Assembly: GCA_963756975.1 (NCBI GenBank)
Contig: CAVWPS010000002.1
Coordinates: forward strand, 1,364,001 to 1,428,000
Reading direction: 5' to 3'
Origin: CAVRQM01 sp963756975
GTDB taxonomy: Bacteria > Pseudomonadota > Alphaproteobacteria > Acetobacterales > Acetobacteraceae
Length of the DNA: 64,000 bases
Shown in pieces: positions 44,967 to 57,965 of the stretch; within the stretch, counting starts at the first letter, position 1, and every line of letters starts with the position of its first letter. Under the pieces are notes generated by a model. That model ran no database searches and was not told where the DNA came from. It was given only the letters and a program-made list of their open reading frames with translations. Both the position numbers and the translations under genes were made by a program.

Positions 44967-45863
44967 TCAGTGCTTGACGGTCGACGCGGCGAAAATCTCG
45001 TCGACCGCCTTCTTCAGCGTCGCGTCGAACGTCGCGTCGTCCATCTGGCGCTTCAGGTCGCCGATCAGGGCGCGCGAAAAGCTCGCGATCATGTCGTGGT
45101 TGGCCGACAGGCGCCGGCACGCGTCGTCGAGCGTGTAGCCGCCGGACAGCGCCACCACGCGGTCGACCCGGGGATGGGCGATCAGCTCGGCATACAGATC
45201 GGGCTGCTCCGGGATCGTCAGTTTCAGCATCACGTGCCGGCCCTCCGGCAGCGCGTCCAGCTCCCGCCGCAGCGCCGCGCGCAACAGCGTCTCGGCCGCG
45301 GCCTTGTCGGGGCTGGTGATCAGAACCTCGGGCTCGATGATGGGCAGCAGGCCGTGGCGCGCGATCTGCTCCGCCAGCTCGAACTGCTGCTTGGCGATCG
45401 CGGCGATCCCGGTCTCGGACGGGAGGTTGACGACCGACCGCGCCTTGGTTCCGAACACGTTCAATCCGACCGCCCTCTCCAGCAGGGCGTCCAGGCCCTT
45501 CACCGGCTTCATCAGGCGGACGCCGTCGGCCTCGGCCTCCAGCCCCTGGTCGACCTTCAGGAACGGCACCACGCCGCGTTTCTCCCACAGGAACGTGGGC
45601 ACCGGATCGTCGCCGACGCGCCCGTCCATCGTCTGCTCGAACAGGATGGCGGCGATGATCTTGTCGCCGCTGAACGCGGGCGCGGTCATGATCCGCACCC
45701 GCATCTCGTGCATCAGGCGGAACATGTCGGCGTCGTTGCCGTAGTCGCTGTCCGGAACGCCGTAGGCCCGCAGCGCGCCCGGGGTCGATCCGCCGCTCTG
45801 GTCCAGCGCCGCGATGAAACCGGGCTTGCCCCCGACCTGTTCCAGCATTTTTTCGTTCGTCAT
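44967..45863 (-). CDS. fda: Fructose-bisphosphate aldolase class I
   Basis: This 298-residue Schiff-base aldolase interconverts fructose-1,6-bisphosphate with triose phosphates. Family features are FIAALDQSGGSTPGAL near residue 16, ILFEQTMDGRVG, FLKVDQGL, IIEPEVLI and ALSGGYTLDDA. The length fits this bacterial class I type (COG3588-like). It has its own start region with GGTGG upstream. Confidence 0.92.
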   Translation of the reverse strand: MTNEKMLEQVGGKPGFIAALDQSGGSTPGALRAYGVPDSDYGNDADMFRLMHEMRVRIMTAPAFSGDKIIAAILFEQTMDGRVGDDPVPTFLWEKRGVVPFLKVDQGLEAEADGVRLMKPVKGLDALLERAVGLNVFGTKARSVVNLPSETGIAAIAKQQFELAEQIARHGLLPIIEPEVLITSPDKAAAETLLRAALRRELDALPEGRHVMLKLTIPEQPDLYAELIAHPRVDRVVALSGGYTLDDACRRLSANHDMIASFSRALIGDLKRQMDDATFDATLKKAVDEIFAASTVKH

Positions 45864-45905
45864 TGCGGTTCCACCCTGGTTCGAAACAAGTCGTCGCCCG
45901 GCAAG

Positions 45906-46766
45906 TTACAGCGACGCGCCACCGTCCGGGTAGTCGCTGCCCAGCGTGGTCGCCTCCCAGGTGTCGAAATCCTTCTGCAGCGCGACCAGCTTGGCGCGCG
46001 CGATGTCCAGCGCCGGTTTGCCGAGCAGCAGGTGCAACGGCGGCTCCGGCGATTGCACGGCGGCGATGATCGCCTCGGCCGCGCGCACCGGGTCGCCCAC
46101 TTGCTTGCCGTTGCGGGCCTCGGTCTGCGACCGGCGCACGCCGGCCGTCTGGTCGTAGTCGGCGATGCGGATCGCCGACTGCTTCAGCGAGCCGCCGGCG
46201 AAATTGGTGCGGAACGGCCCCGGTTCGACCAGCACGACCTTGATGCCGAGCGGGCCGACCTCCTGCGCCATGGAGTCCGACAGCCCTTCGACGGCGTATT
46301 TGGTCGCGTGGTAGAACCCCGTGGCCGGGAAGCTCGCGAGGCCGCCGATCGACGACAGGTTGACGATGCAGCCGCTGCGTCGCGCGCGCATCCCGGGCAG
46401 CACCGCTTGGGTCATCGCGACCAGCCCGAACACGTTGGTGTCGAACATGGCGCGCACCTCATGCGCCTCGCCCTCCTCGATCGCGGCGAGGTAGCCGTAG
46501 CCGGCGTTGTTCACCAGCACGTCGATCCGGCCGAATTTGTCCTCCGCCGCCTTTGCCGCGACCTTGATCTGGGCGTCGTCGGTGACGTCCAGCTTCAGCG
46601 CGAGTGCGCGGTCCTCGTGCCCGGTGACGAGGTCCGCCACCTGATCGGGATTGCGGGCGGTGACCACGGCGCGCCAGCCGCGATCGAGCACGAGGCGCGC
46701 GAGTTCCCGGCCGAAGCCGGTCGAACAGCCGGTGATGAACCAGACCGGGGGTGCTGACTGAGACAT
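45906..46766 (-). CDS. SDR-family oxidoreductase
   Basis: This 286-residue classical short-chain dehydrogenase begins WFITGCSTGFGRELARL (cofactor loop TGCSTGFG), with NNAGYGY, catalytic Ser in NLSSIGG and YHATK with the Tyr-Lys pair. It belongs to the group often called SDR oxidoreductase with the TGxSxGFGR start. Substrate unknown. The AAAGGAA site before ATG 46766 supports the start. Confidence 0.92.
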   Translation of the reverse strand: MSQSAPPVWFITGCSTGFGRELARLVLDRGWRAVVTARNPDQVADLVTGHEDRALALKLDVTDDAQIKVAAKAAEDKFGRIDVLVNNAGYGYLAAIEEGEAHEVRAMFDTNVFGLVAMTQAVLPGMRARRSGCIVNLSSIGGLASFPATGFYHATKYAVEGLSDSMAQEVGPLGIKVVLVEPGPFRTNFAGGSLKQSAIRIADYDQTAGVRRSQTEARNGKQVGDPVRAAEAIIAAVQSPEPPLHLLLGKPALDIARAKLVALQKDFDTWEATTLGSDYPDGGASL

Positions 46767-47082
46767 GGGATTCCTTTGCCGGACGATATCGCTGGCGCGC
46801 CTTGCACCGCGCGGGAGATACCGCCGGGGCCGCGCAAAGGTTGCATGGCCGAAGCCCGTCTGAAAACGCCGGCGGCGCGCGTGTTGCCCAAGCCTGCCTT
46901 TCCTGCGACGGTTTCTGCCACGACGCCGGCGCGGTCGGCCTTCGCGGTGGCCGATCGGCGAATCGGGCCGCCGGCCGGTGTTCTGGCCCGGACCGCTTGC
47001 CTCGACCCTCCTCCAACTCGCCTTTTCGCGGCCGTTGCCGCTTACGCCTGAAAGCCTGTCAGACCTTCAAGCCGGTGAGCCC
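46767..47082. other. Intergenic region, no gene seen
   Basis: These 316 bases separate the divergent SDR and CheB/CheR kinase genes. Apart from the SDR ribosome site (46773-46781) I see no gene, clear promoter, tRNA or hairpin of note. Both promoters presumably lie here. Confidence 0.6.
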
Positions 47083-50277
<3,195 letters not shown>

Positions 50278-50340
50278 ACGTCCGGCTTTGACCGCTCGGC
50301 CTTGATCGCTTCCTGTTGAATGTCTCTGGCGGAGGGCGCG

Positions 50341-50734
50341 ATGACCGGTTCCGGGAAAGTCCGGACGGAACTCCATCTTGAAGGCGCACGCGTGCTTCTG
50401 GTCGAAGACGAGATGCTGGTGTCCATGCTCATCGAGGAGGTGCTGGCCGATCAGCACTGCGTCGTGATCGGTCCGTTTGACCGGGTCCCCTCGGCGCTGG
50501 CCGCGGCCCGGCAGGAAACGTTCGATATCGCGGTACTCGACGTCAATGTCGCCGGGGTGAAGGTGTATCCCGTGGCCGAAGCGCTGATGGCTCCGGCGTA
50601 TCCCGTTTGTGTTGCTGTCCGGCTATGGCGCGAGCGCCGTCCCGGCCGACCGGCCCGATTGGCGTGTCTGCCTGAAGCCGTTCAAGTCGGCCGATCTGGT
50701 CGCGATGCTGACAGCCGAACTCAACCGGGCCTGA
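50341..50734 (+). CDS. Single-domain response regulator (frameshifted)
   Basis: This receiver-domain protein of about 130 residues probably takes phosphate from the HWE kinase upstream. It has the acidic pair and phospho-Asp in VLLVEDEMLV and IAVLDVNVAG; after the break it has PFVLLSGYG (Ser/Thr site) and VCLKPFKSADL with the conserved Lys. One extra base in the CC at 50593-50594 breaks the frame. ATG 50341 has a GGAGGG site; ATG 50320 would add seven residues. Confidence 0.85.
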
Positions 50735-50759
50735 CGCCCGGCGCGCGCGCGGTCGCGTC

Positions 50760-51305
50760 TCAGATCGTGCGGTTGCCGTTGCTGCTTCGCGCCGGCGCGG
50801 GGGGAACGTAGGCGCGGGCCGCGTGCTCCTCGCAGTAGGGCTTGGCCGGCAGGCGGGCATGCTCGCAGAACCGAAACGCCGACGTGCCCGGGTGGCCGAT
50901 CGGCCAGCAACAGGCGTCGGCTCCGGCGGTCGGGAACGGCCGTTCCGTGCCGGCATCGCGCGCCGGACGAGCGTCGTTGGCGACGGGCGGCGCGGGTGCC
51001 AGCGCCGGCCGCGTCCGGACGGATGACGCGGGCATGGCGGCAACCGTCGTCAGCGGCAGGATCTCGGCCAGCTTCGGCGGCCTCGGCCGTGGCACGCGGG
51101 ACGGCTTGAAGCCTTCGCCGCTCTTGATCGGCGACGGCCTTGCCGCGAGGCCGAGACGATGCGCCTTGCCGACGACCGCGTTCTTCGACAGGCCGAGTTC
51201 GGCACCGATCGCCACGGTCTTCAGGCCCTCGTTCCAGAGCGCCCGCAGGCGGGTGACCGTGATTTCGGTCCACGGTCCTTCGGGGTGGGTCGCGTTCATC
51301 GGCAT
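50760..51305 (-). CDS. gcrA: GcrA cell-cycle regulator
   Basis: This 181-residue GcrA-family protein works with sigma-70 at promoters carrying methylated GANTC sites, a hallmark of alphaproteobacterial cell-cycle control. The N-terminal HTH region is clear (WTEITVTRLRALWNEGLKTV, then LGLSKNAVVGKAHRLGL). The C-terminal Cys-rich region has CCWPIGHPG and FCEHARLPAKPYCEEH. An AGGAG site precedes ATG 51305. Confidence 0.93.
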   Translation of the reverse strand: MPMNATHPEGPWTEITVTRLRALWNEGLKTVAIGAELGLSKNAVVGKAHRLGLAARPSPIKSGEGFKPSRVPRPRPPKLAEILPLTTVAAMPASSVRTRPALAPAPPVANDARPARDAGTERPFPTAGADACCWPIGHPGTSAFRFCEHARLPAKPYCEEHAARAYVPPAPARSSNGNRTI

Positions 51306-51407
51306 TGGCAGTCCTCTCCTGCAATCGTCGGATCAGACCGCTAATGTGCGTCAAAAGCGTGGCCGATCAAGGAGCTTTCGTAATCGGCTCACCTAACATA
51401 GCAGCAA

Positions 51408-53752
51408 TCAGCCGCATTTCGACCAGCCGCAGTGGACGCAGGTGAGGCAACCGGCCTCCCGCAACAGCCCCGGCTGGCTGCAACGCGGGCACAGCGGCCC
51501 GAGCGCGTGCGTTCCGCCGGAGACCGCCGGCGGGAGAATGGCCAACGCCTCCTCCGGATCCGGCATCGGACCGGTCACGATGCCGTCGGGGCGGACCAGG
51601 AAGCCCGTCTCGATCATGTGGCGTTCCAGCACGTCGCCGATCGCCGCCACCAGCGACGGGATGTAGCGGCCCTCGCTCCAATGGCCGCCGCGCGGGTCGA
51701 ACACCTGCTTGAGTTCCTCGGCCACGAAGGCGACCGCGCCGCCGCGGCGGAACACGGCACTGATCATGCGGGTCAGCGCCACGACCCAGGCGTAATGCTC
51801 GAGGTTCTTCGAATTGACGAACACCTCGAACGGGCGGCGCACACCGTCCTGCTCGATGTCGTTGACCGTCACGTACAGCGCGTGCTCGCTGTCGTGCCAG
51901 CGAAGCTTGTAGGTGGCACCGATAAGTTTGTCGCTTCGCCGCATCAGCTCGGACGACAGGATCGCGGCGGCGAGCGGGTTTCGGTTCGGCCGGTTTGACC
52001 TCCAGCACGGAGCCGGTGATCGCGTTCGGACGGTACGTGGTGCAGCCCTTGCAACCGCTGTCGTAGGCGTTGCGGTACACGTCCTGGAACGCCTCGAAAC
52101 CGATATCCTCCGGCACGTTGACGGTCTTCGAAATCGCGCTGTCGACGTGCTCCTGCAGGGCGGCCTGCATGCGGATGTGCTCGGCGGGCGACAGATCCTG
52201 CGCGGTCACGAAATGGTCCGGCAGCGGCCGCATCGGCACCGAACATCTCGCGATACAGCCGGACCGCGTGATCCGACACTTCTTCCTCGCGGGTCGAGCC
52301 GTCGGGCTCGCGCACGCGCCGCGTGTAGCTGTGGGCGAACACCGGCTCGATGCCGCTCGAAATATTGTCCGCGACCAGGGAAATCGTGCCGGTCGGCGCG
52401 ATCGAGGTCAGCAGGGCGTTGCGGATGCCGTTGCGCGCGATCGCGGACCGGACCTCCTCCTCCAGCCCCGCGACCGTCTCGCCGGCCAGGAACTTGTCGC
52501 GGTCGAACAGCGGGAACGCGCCCTTTTCGGCGGCGAGGCCGGCCGAGGCGAGGTAGGCCGCGCGGTTGATCGACTTCGCCCAGTTGCCCGCAAGGCGGAC
52601 CGCCTCGTCCGACCCGTACCGCACGCCGCACATCATCAGCGCGTCGGCGAGGCCGGTGATGCCGAGGCCGATGCGGCGCTTGGCCATCGCCTCCCGCCGC
52701 TGCGCCTCGAGCGGGAAGCCGGAGACGTCGATCGTGTTGTCCATCATGCGGACCGCGACGGCGACCAGCTTCGACAGGCGCGCGTCGTCGATGCGGGCAC
52801 CCGGGCTGAACGGCCGGTCGACCAGACGGGCGACGTTGATCGAGCCGAGCAGGCAGGCCCCGTACGGCGGCAGCGGCTGCTCCGCGCACGGGTTGGTCGA
52901 GTGGATGGTCTCGCAATACTGGAGGTTATTGCGCGCGTTGATCCGGTCGATGAACAGCACGCCCGGCTCCGCGTAATCGTACGTGGCGCGCGTGATGCTG
53001 TCCCAGAGGTCGCGGGCCCGCATCGTCTTGAACACGGTGCCGCCGAATTTGAGGTCCCATGCCTCGTCCGCGTCGACGCGCGCCATGAAATCGTCGGTGA
53101 CCAGGACGGACAGGTTGAAGTTGCGCAGCCGGCCGGGCTCGCGCTTGGCCGCGATGAACGCCTCGATATCGGGGTGGTCGCACCGCAGCGTCGCCATCAT
53201 GGCACCGCGCCGGGCGCCGGCCGACATGATCGTGCGGCACATCGCGTCCCACACGTCCATGAACGAGAGCGGGCCGGACGCGTCGGCACCGACACCACGA
53301 ACGGGAGCACCCTTCGGCCGCAGCGAGGAGAAGTCGTAGCCGATGCCGCCGCCCTGCTGCATCGTCAGCGCCGCTTCGCGGAGGTTGTCGAAGATGCTGC
53401 CGAGGTCGTCGGCGATGTCGCCCATGACGAAGCAGTTGAACAGGGTGACCTGCCGCCCGCTGTCGGCCCCGGACATGATCCGGCCGGCGGGCAGGAACTT
53501 GAAGTCGCTCAGCGCCTCGTAGAACACGCCTTCCCAATGGGAAGGCGCCGCCTCGACGGTCGCGAGGGCCCGGGCGATCCGCCGCCAGGTGTCCTCGATC
53601 GTGCGGTCGATCGGCGTGCCGTCGGCCGCCTTCAGCTGATACTTGGCCCCCCAGATCTGGCGCGAGATGGGGCTGACGCGGTCGATCGCACCGGAATCGC
53701 CGATGGAAAGGCCGGTCTCGATCGCGGGCGTCGTGTGGACGGCAATGTCCAT
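51408..53752 (-). CDS. nrdJ: Adenosylcobalamin-dependent (class II) ribonucleotide reductase (two frameshifts)
   Basis: This NrdJ makes deoxyribonucleotides without oxygen dependence. The first 500 residues show FLPAGRIMSGA, LFNCFVMGD, the STNPCAEQPLPPYGACLLGS active-site region and APTGTISLVADNISSGIEP. The frame breaks near 52228 (extra base, DHFVTAQDLSPAEH follows) and again near 51972 (ILSSELMRRSDKLIGATYK follows). The protein ends with a Cys-rich zinc-ribbon (CPRCSQPG and CVHCGWSKCG). Removing both bases gives about 780 residues, typical of short alphaproteobacterial NrdJ. Confidence 0.9.
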
Positions 53753-53763
53753 GGGCGGGGCTC

Positions 53764-53788
53764 CTGGTCGTCGGTGCTGGTCGTCGGT
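53764..53788. repeat. Short tandem repeat in the nrdJ leader
   Basis: CTGGTCGTCGGT occurs at 53764-53775 and again at 53777-53788, a period of 13 bases. It lies 12 bases before the nrdJ ATG, so it would be in the leader RNA. It could be a slippage product or a regulator half-site pair; I see no B12 riboswitch here. Confidence 0.5.
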
Positions 53789-53892
53789 CGCCTACGGGGA
53801 CGAGATGAGGTGTCCGACTCGACCCGGGGGACGAGTGTATCCCATCCTCGCGGCAGGCCAGTGTCCATCATGCAACGGTAAGGCTGACCAGA

Positions 53893-55771
53893 ATGCCCGT
53901 GCGCGACCCGGCGAACGCGACCCCGATGCGGCGCGCCCTCGTGGTGGGGGCACTCGGCGTCGTCTACGGCGATATCGGCACCAGCCCGATCTACACCCTG
54001 CGCCAGTGCCTGAAGGCGGCCGGGGGCGGCGATCCGACCGGCACCGTGCTGGGTCTGCTGTCGCTGATCTTCTGGGCCCTGATGATCGTCGTCACGGCCA
54101 AATACGTCCTGGTCGTGATGCGCGCCGACAACGACGGCGAGGGCGGCATCATGTCGCTGCTCGGCCTCGCCGCGCACTCCGAGACCGACGTCGGGCGGCG
54201 CACGATCCTGCTCATGGTCGGCCTCGCCGGGGCCGCACTCTTTTACGGCGACGGAATGATCACCCCGGCGATCTCGGTGCTCAGCGCCGTCGAGGGCCTG
54301 GAGGTCGCGGCACCGGGCCTCAAAACCTACGTCATCCCGATCACCCTGGTGGTCCTGGTCGGGCTGTTCGCCGTCCAGAGCCGGGGCAGCGAGCGGATCG
54401 GCGCGTATTTCGGCCCGATCATGGGCGTTTGGTTCGCCATGCTGGCGATCGCCGGGCTGGTGCAGGTGGTCCAGCAACCCGGGCGTCCTCGCGGCGCTGA
54501 ACCCGCTCCATGCGCTGGGCTTTCTGACCGGCCACGGCTGGACCGGCTTCCTAGCACTCGGCTCGGTGTTCCTGGCGCTGACCGGTGCCGAGGCCCTTTA
54601 CGCCGACATGGGCCATTTCGGCCGCAAGCCGATCCGGCTCGACTGGTTCGCGCTGGTGCTGCCCGCCCTCGTGCTGAACTATTTCGGGCAGGGCGCGCTG
54701 GTGCTGGCGCATGGGGACGCGGCGGACAGCCCGTTCTTCAAGCTGTTCCCGGCCTGGGGCCTGTGGCCGGTCGTGCTGCTGGCGACGGCGGCGACGGTGA
54801 TCGCCTCGCAGGCCGTCATCTCGGGCGCGTTCTCGCTGTCGCAGCAGGCGATGCAACTCGGTCTGCTGCCGCGCCTCGACATCCATCAGACGTCCGACAA
54901 GGCGATCGGACAGGTTTACGTGCCGCAGATCAACTGGCTGCTGATGGTGTGCGTGATCGGATTGGTGCTGGCGTTCGGATCGTCCGACAACCTCGCCGCC
55001 GCTTACGGCATCGCGGTCGCGGGCACGATGGTGATCACGACCGGCCTGCTGGCCGTGGTCGCGCGCCGGGTCTGGCATTGGGGCATCGGGGTCACGTCGC
55101 TGGCGATCGGCTTCTTTCTGATCGTCGACCTCGCCTTCTTCGCCGCCAACGCGGTCAAAATCCCGAAGGGCGGCTGGTTCCCGCTGCTGGTCGGCGCGAT
55201 CGTGTTCACGCTGATGTCGACGTGGCGGCGGGGCCGGCAGGTCGTGCTGGAGCGGACGCAGGGCGAGAACCCGCCGCTGAAACAGTTCATCGCCGACCTC
55301 GACGCGGAGAAGATGCCGCGCGTGCACGGCACGGCGGTCTACCTCGCCGCGCACCGGGAGGCGGCACCCTACGCGCTGCTCGACAACCTCCGGCACAACA
55401 AGGTGCTGCACGAGCGGATCGTGCTGCTGACGGTGATCACCGAACGGGTGCCCTTTGTCGCGGACTCCGAGCGCATGAAGGTCGAGCCGCTCGAGAAGGG
55501 CTTTACCGAGATGAGCCTGCATTTCGGGTTCGCGGAGGCACCGGCCGTGCCCGCCGCCCTCGAAGCGCACCGGGCCGAGTTTCCGATCGATGTGGACGAG
55601 ACGTCGTTCTTCCTCGGCCGCGAGACGCCGATCCCGACCATCCGCCCCGAACTGCCGGTGTGGCGCGAGAAGCTGTACGCGTTCATGGGACGCAACGCGG
55701 TCAGCGCATCCGACTATTTCCAGATCCCGCCGAAGCGGGTCGTCGAACTCGGGACGCAGGTCGAGCTGTAG
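53893..55771 (+). CDS. kup: Kup potassium uptake transporter (second copy, frameshifted)
   Basis: This second Kup is shorter (about 625 residues), with almost no N-terminal extension before GVVYGDIGTSPIYT. FYGDGMITPAISVLSAVEG and GAEALYADMGHFGRKPIRL follow. One extra G at 54481-54483 breaks the frame in a loop; removing it gives QQPGVLAALNPLHALGFL. The remainder, including the cytoplasmic domain ending VVELGTQVEL, is intact. It is divergent from nrdJ. Confidence 0.93.
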
Positions 55772-55790
55772 CCCCGAGTTCGGCCGCGCG

Positions 55791-57222
55791 TCAGGTCATT
55801 GCGGTGGCGGAGAGGCCGGGCATCGTCGCACCCTCCTCCTCCGCGGTCTCGGTGGCGGCGACTTCCAGCTCGGCGCTCATCGCGGTCAGCACCGCCGGCC
55901 TGCGGGCTTTCAGCAACAGGAACCAGGCGGCACCGACGATCATGTAGATCAGGAAGCCGTACGGCAGCAGGTCGTACGGGTAGTCGGGCACCGGGAACAG
56001 GCTGCCGACGAGGGCGAGCACCATCAGCACCGCACCGATCCCGCCCATGACGACATCGCCGGTCCGCAACTCACCCGTCTTCTTCAGGTAGACCGGGGCC
56101 GCGATCGAGCACAGCAGGTAGACGACGATAAAGCCGAACGAGGCGATCGTGCCGTACCAGCCGAACGTGTCGAGCTCCGCTTTGCCGCTAAAGGCGCAGA
56201 CCAGCACGAAGTTGACCAACGCCCCGAACGCGAGCGCCACGTGCGGCGTGCGGTGCGTGGCGTGCACGCGGCCCATCGAGCCGTGCAGCACATCGTAGCG
56301 GCCGAGCGAGAACATCATCCGGCTGAACGCGTTCAGCGAGGCCAGCGCGCAGGCGAAGCTGCTGATCGCGGCTCCGAAGTAGACGAGTGCCGTCAGCCAG
56401 TGGCTCTGGCCGCTCAGAATGTCGGCGAGCGGCGCGCCGCTGGCACCGAGCTTCGTCGCGTCGTCGGCGAACCCCTGCGTGATGACGTAGGTGGTAAAGA
56501 CGAAGAACACGCCCCGCCACGATCGCGGTGAGCCTGATCGCCTTCGGGATGGCGGATCGCGGGTTGCGCGCCTCCCGCCCGAGCGTCGCGGCACTCTCGA
56601 ACCCGACATAGGAGAAGATGGCGAACACGATCGCCTGCACCGCCTTGCCGGGTGCCACACCGTCGAGGCTCAGCTGCTTCGTGTCGATCGTGAAGCCGGT
56701 CTTCGACAGGGCCAGCACCGTCACGACAAGAATGATCGCGACCGACACCGCTTCCAGCGTCAGGCTGATTTGCGACGACAGCCGGATGTCGCGGATCGCG
56801 AGCAGCACCGCCAGCAGGGAGACGATCGCGTAGAGGGCGATGGTGTTCGGCACCATGCCGATGCCGAGCGCCACGAACATGGTTTTCACGAAGATCGACG
56901 TCGCCACCGTCAGCGCCATCGCGGTGAACAGATAAGCGGCAAGCATCGCCCAGCCCGCGAGCATCCCGTACACCGGACCGAGCGAGCGGGAGACGTAGAT
57001 GAAGAACGAACCCGCACTCGGGATGCGCTGCGCGAGCTTGCCGATGTTGATGCCGACGACCAGCAGCGCGAGCGTCGCCACGATGTAGACCAGCCACGAT
57101 GCGGTCCCCGCCATGCCCGCGACCACGGCGACGGCCAGCGCCGGCGTCAGCGTGGGCGAGACGTTGGCGACCGATTGTCCCAGCGTCTCCACGAATGAGA
57201 GACTGTCCTTGCGAAGTTCCAT
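55791..57222 (-). CDS. APC-family amino acid permease (frameshifted)
   Basis: This amino acid/polyamine/organocation permease has about 476 residues and about twelve membrane segments. It begins with a short polar stretch (DSLSFVETLGQSVANVSPTL), then GSFFIYVSRSLGPVYGMLAG and FSYVGFESAATLGREARNPR, a typical APC region. The frame breaks at the CCCC 56512-56515; removing one base restores IVAGVFFVFTTYVITQGF. A sigma-54 promoter lies 39 bases before the ATG. Substrate is probably an amino acid or amine used by the neighbouring operon. Confidence 0.88.
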
Positions 57223-57260
57223 GCGCGAGCCCCTTGTGCACCAGTCAAGCGAGTTTCCTC

Positions 57261-57275
57261 GCAAGAACAATGCCA
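57261..57275 (-). promoter_or_regulatory. Sigma-54 (-24/-12) promoter of the APC permease
   Basis: Minus-strand TGGCATTGTTCTTGC has GG and GC ten bases apart and TTGC at -12, as RpoN needs. The start point would be near 57249, leaving a leader of about 27 bases. It lies between the XRE/cupin gene stop and the permease ATG, so the permease can be switched on independently, probably in nitrogen shortage or by an inducer-responsive enhancer protein. Confidence 0.72.
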
Positions 57276-57281
57276 GCGACG

Positions 57282-57887
57282 TCAGGCGCGGTCGTGGACG
57301 ATGAAGGACAGGTAGGTGGACGGCAGTTCGATCAGCGCCTCCGGCCCGTGGCGGGCGCTGGCGTCGAAGAACAGGGTGTCGCCGGGGTCCATGTCGTAGA
57401 GCGATTCGCCGTGGCGATACCGGACGCGGCCGGTCAGCATGTAGATCAGCTCGACCCCGCCGTGCTGGAACGATGTGTGGGGGACGGCGTCGCGGGCCAG
57501 CGTGATCAGGTATGGCTCGACCGCCAGCACGCCGCCGATGCTGTGGCCGAGCAGATCGTAGCGATGGCCGGCCTTGGTGCCGGCGCGGTCGATCCGCACG
57601 CCCTGTCCCGCCTTCACGAACGAGCAGTCGCGGCGGGGCTCGCTACCGGTGAGGATCGACGCGAGCGAGACGTTCAGCACGCCGGCGAGCGCGTCGAGGG
57701 TGCCGAGGGACGCCGAGATCTGACCCGTTTCGATCTTCGACAGCATTCCGGGCGAGATGTTCGCGGCCCGGGATAGTTCGGCGCCGGTCAGCCCGAGCCG
57801 GGTTCGCAGCAGGCGGATTTCGCGCCCGATCCGCTGTTCGAGCGTCGCGGCGACCGGCACGGATTCGACGACTGCGACTTTCGTCAA
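57282..57887 (-). CDS. XRE-family regulator with C-terminal cupin domain
   Basis: This regulator of about 201 residues has an N-terminal HTH (LRTRLGLTGAELSRAANISP) with the typical SKIETGQISASLGTLDALA, and a C-terminal cupin with HGGVELIYMLTGRVRYRHG and MDPGDTLFFDA. Such proteins control amino-acid, polyamine or sulfonate genes and sense a small ligand through the cupin. Start is TTG 57887 as no ATG precedes the HTH. It is divergent from glxB and upstream of the permease, so it likely controls both. Confidence 0.85.
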   Translation of the reverse strand: MTKVAVVESVPVAATLEQRIGREIRLLRTRLGLTGAELSRAANISPGMLSKIETGQISASLGTLDALAGVLNVSLASILTGSEPRRDCSFVKAGQGVRIDRAGTKAGHRYDLLGHSIGGVLAVEPYLITLARDAVPHTSFQHGGVELIYMLTGRVRYRHGESLYDMDPGDTLFFDASARHGPEALIELPSTYLSFIVHDRA

Positions 57888-57965
57888 GAGAAACCTGCTT
57901 TCGTCATGATTGACACGACACCGGCCGACCGGCAGGTTCGCCACGGCTCAGCGGAGAGTGAGATC

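Noticed and set aside
51408..53752. Programmed frameshifting in nrdJ and other split genes
   Set aside because: No slippery heptamer with a downstream pseudoknot, and so many unrelated genes are affected that sequence error is simpler.
53753..53892. Cobalamin riboswitch for the B12-dependent nrdJ
   Set aside because: The gap is too short and no B12-box-like core is visible.
57888..57965. Promoter for glxB from the exact TTGACA at 57910-57915
   Set aside because: No acceptable -10 at normal spacing; it stays possible but is not supported. No sigma-54 pattern is present here either.
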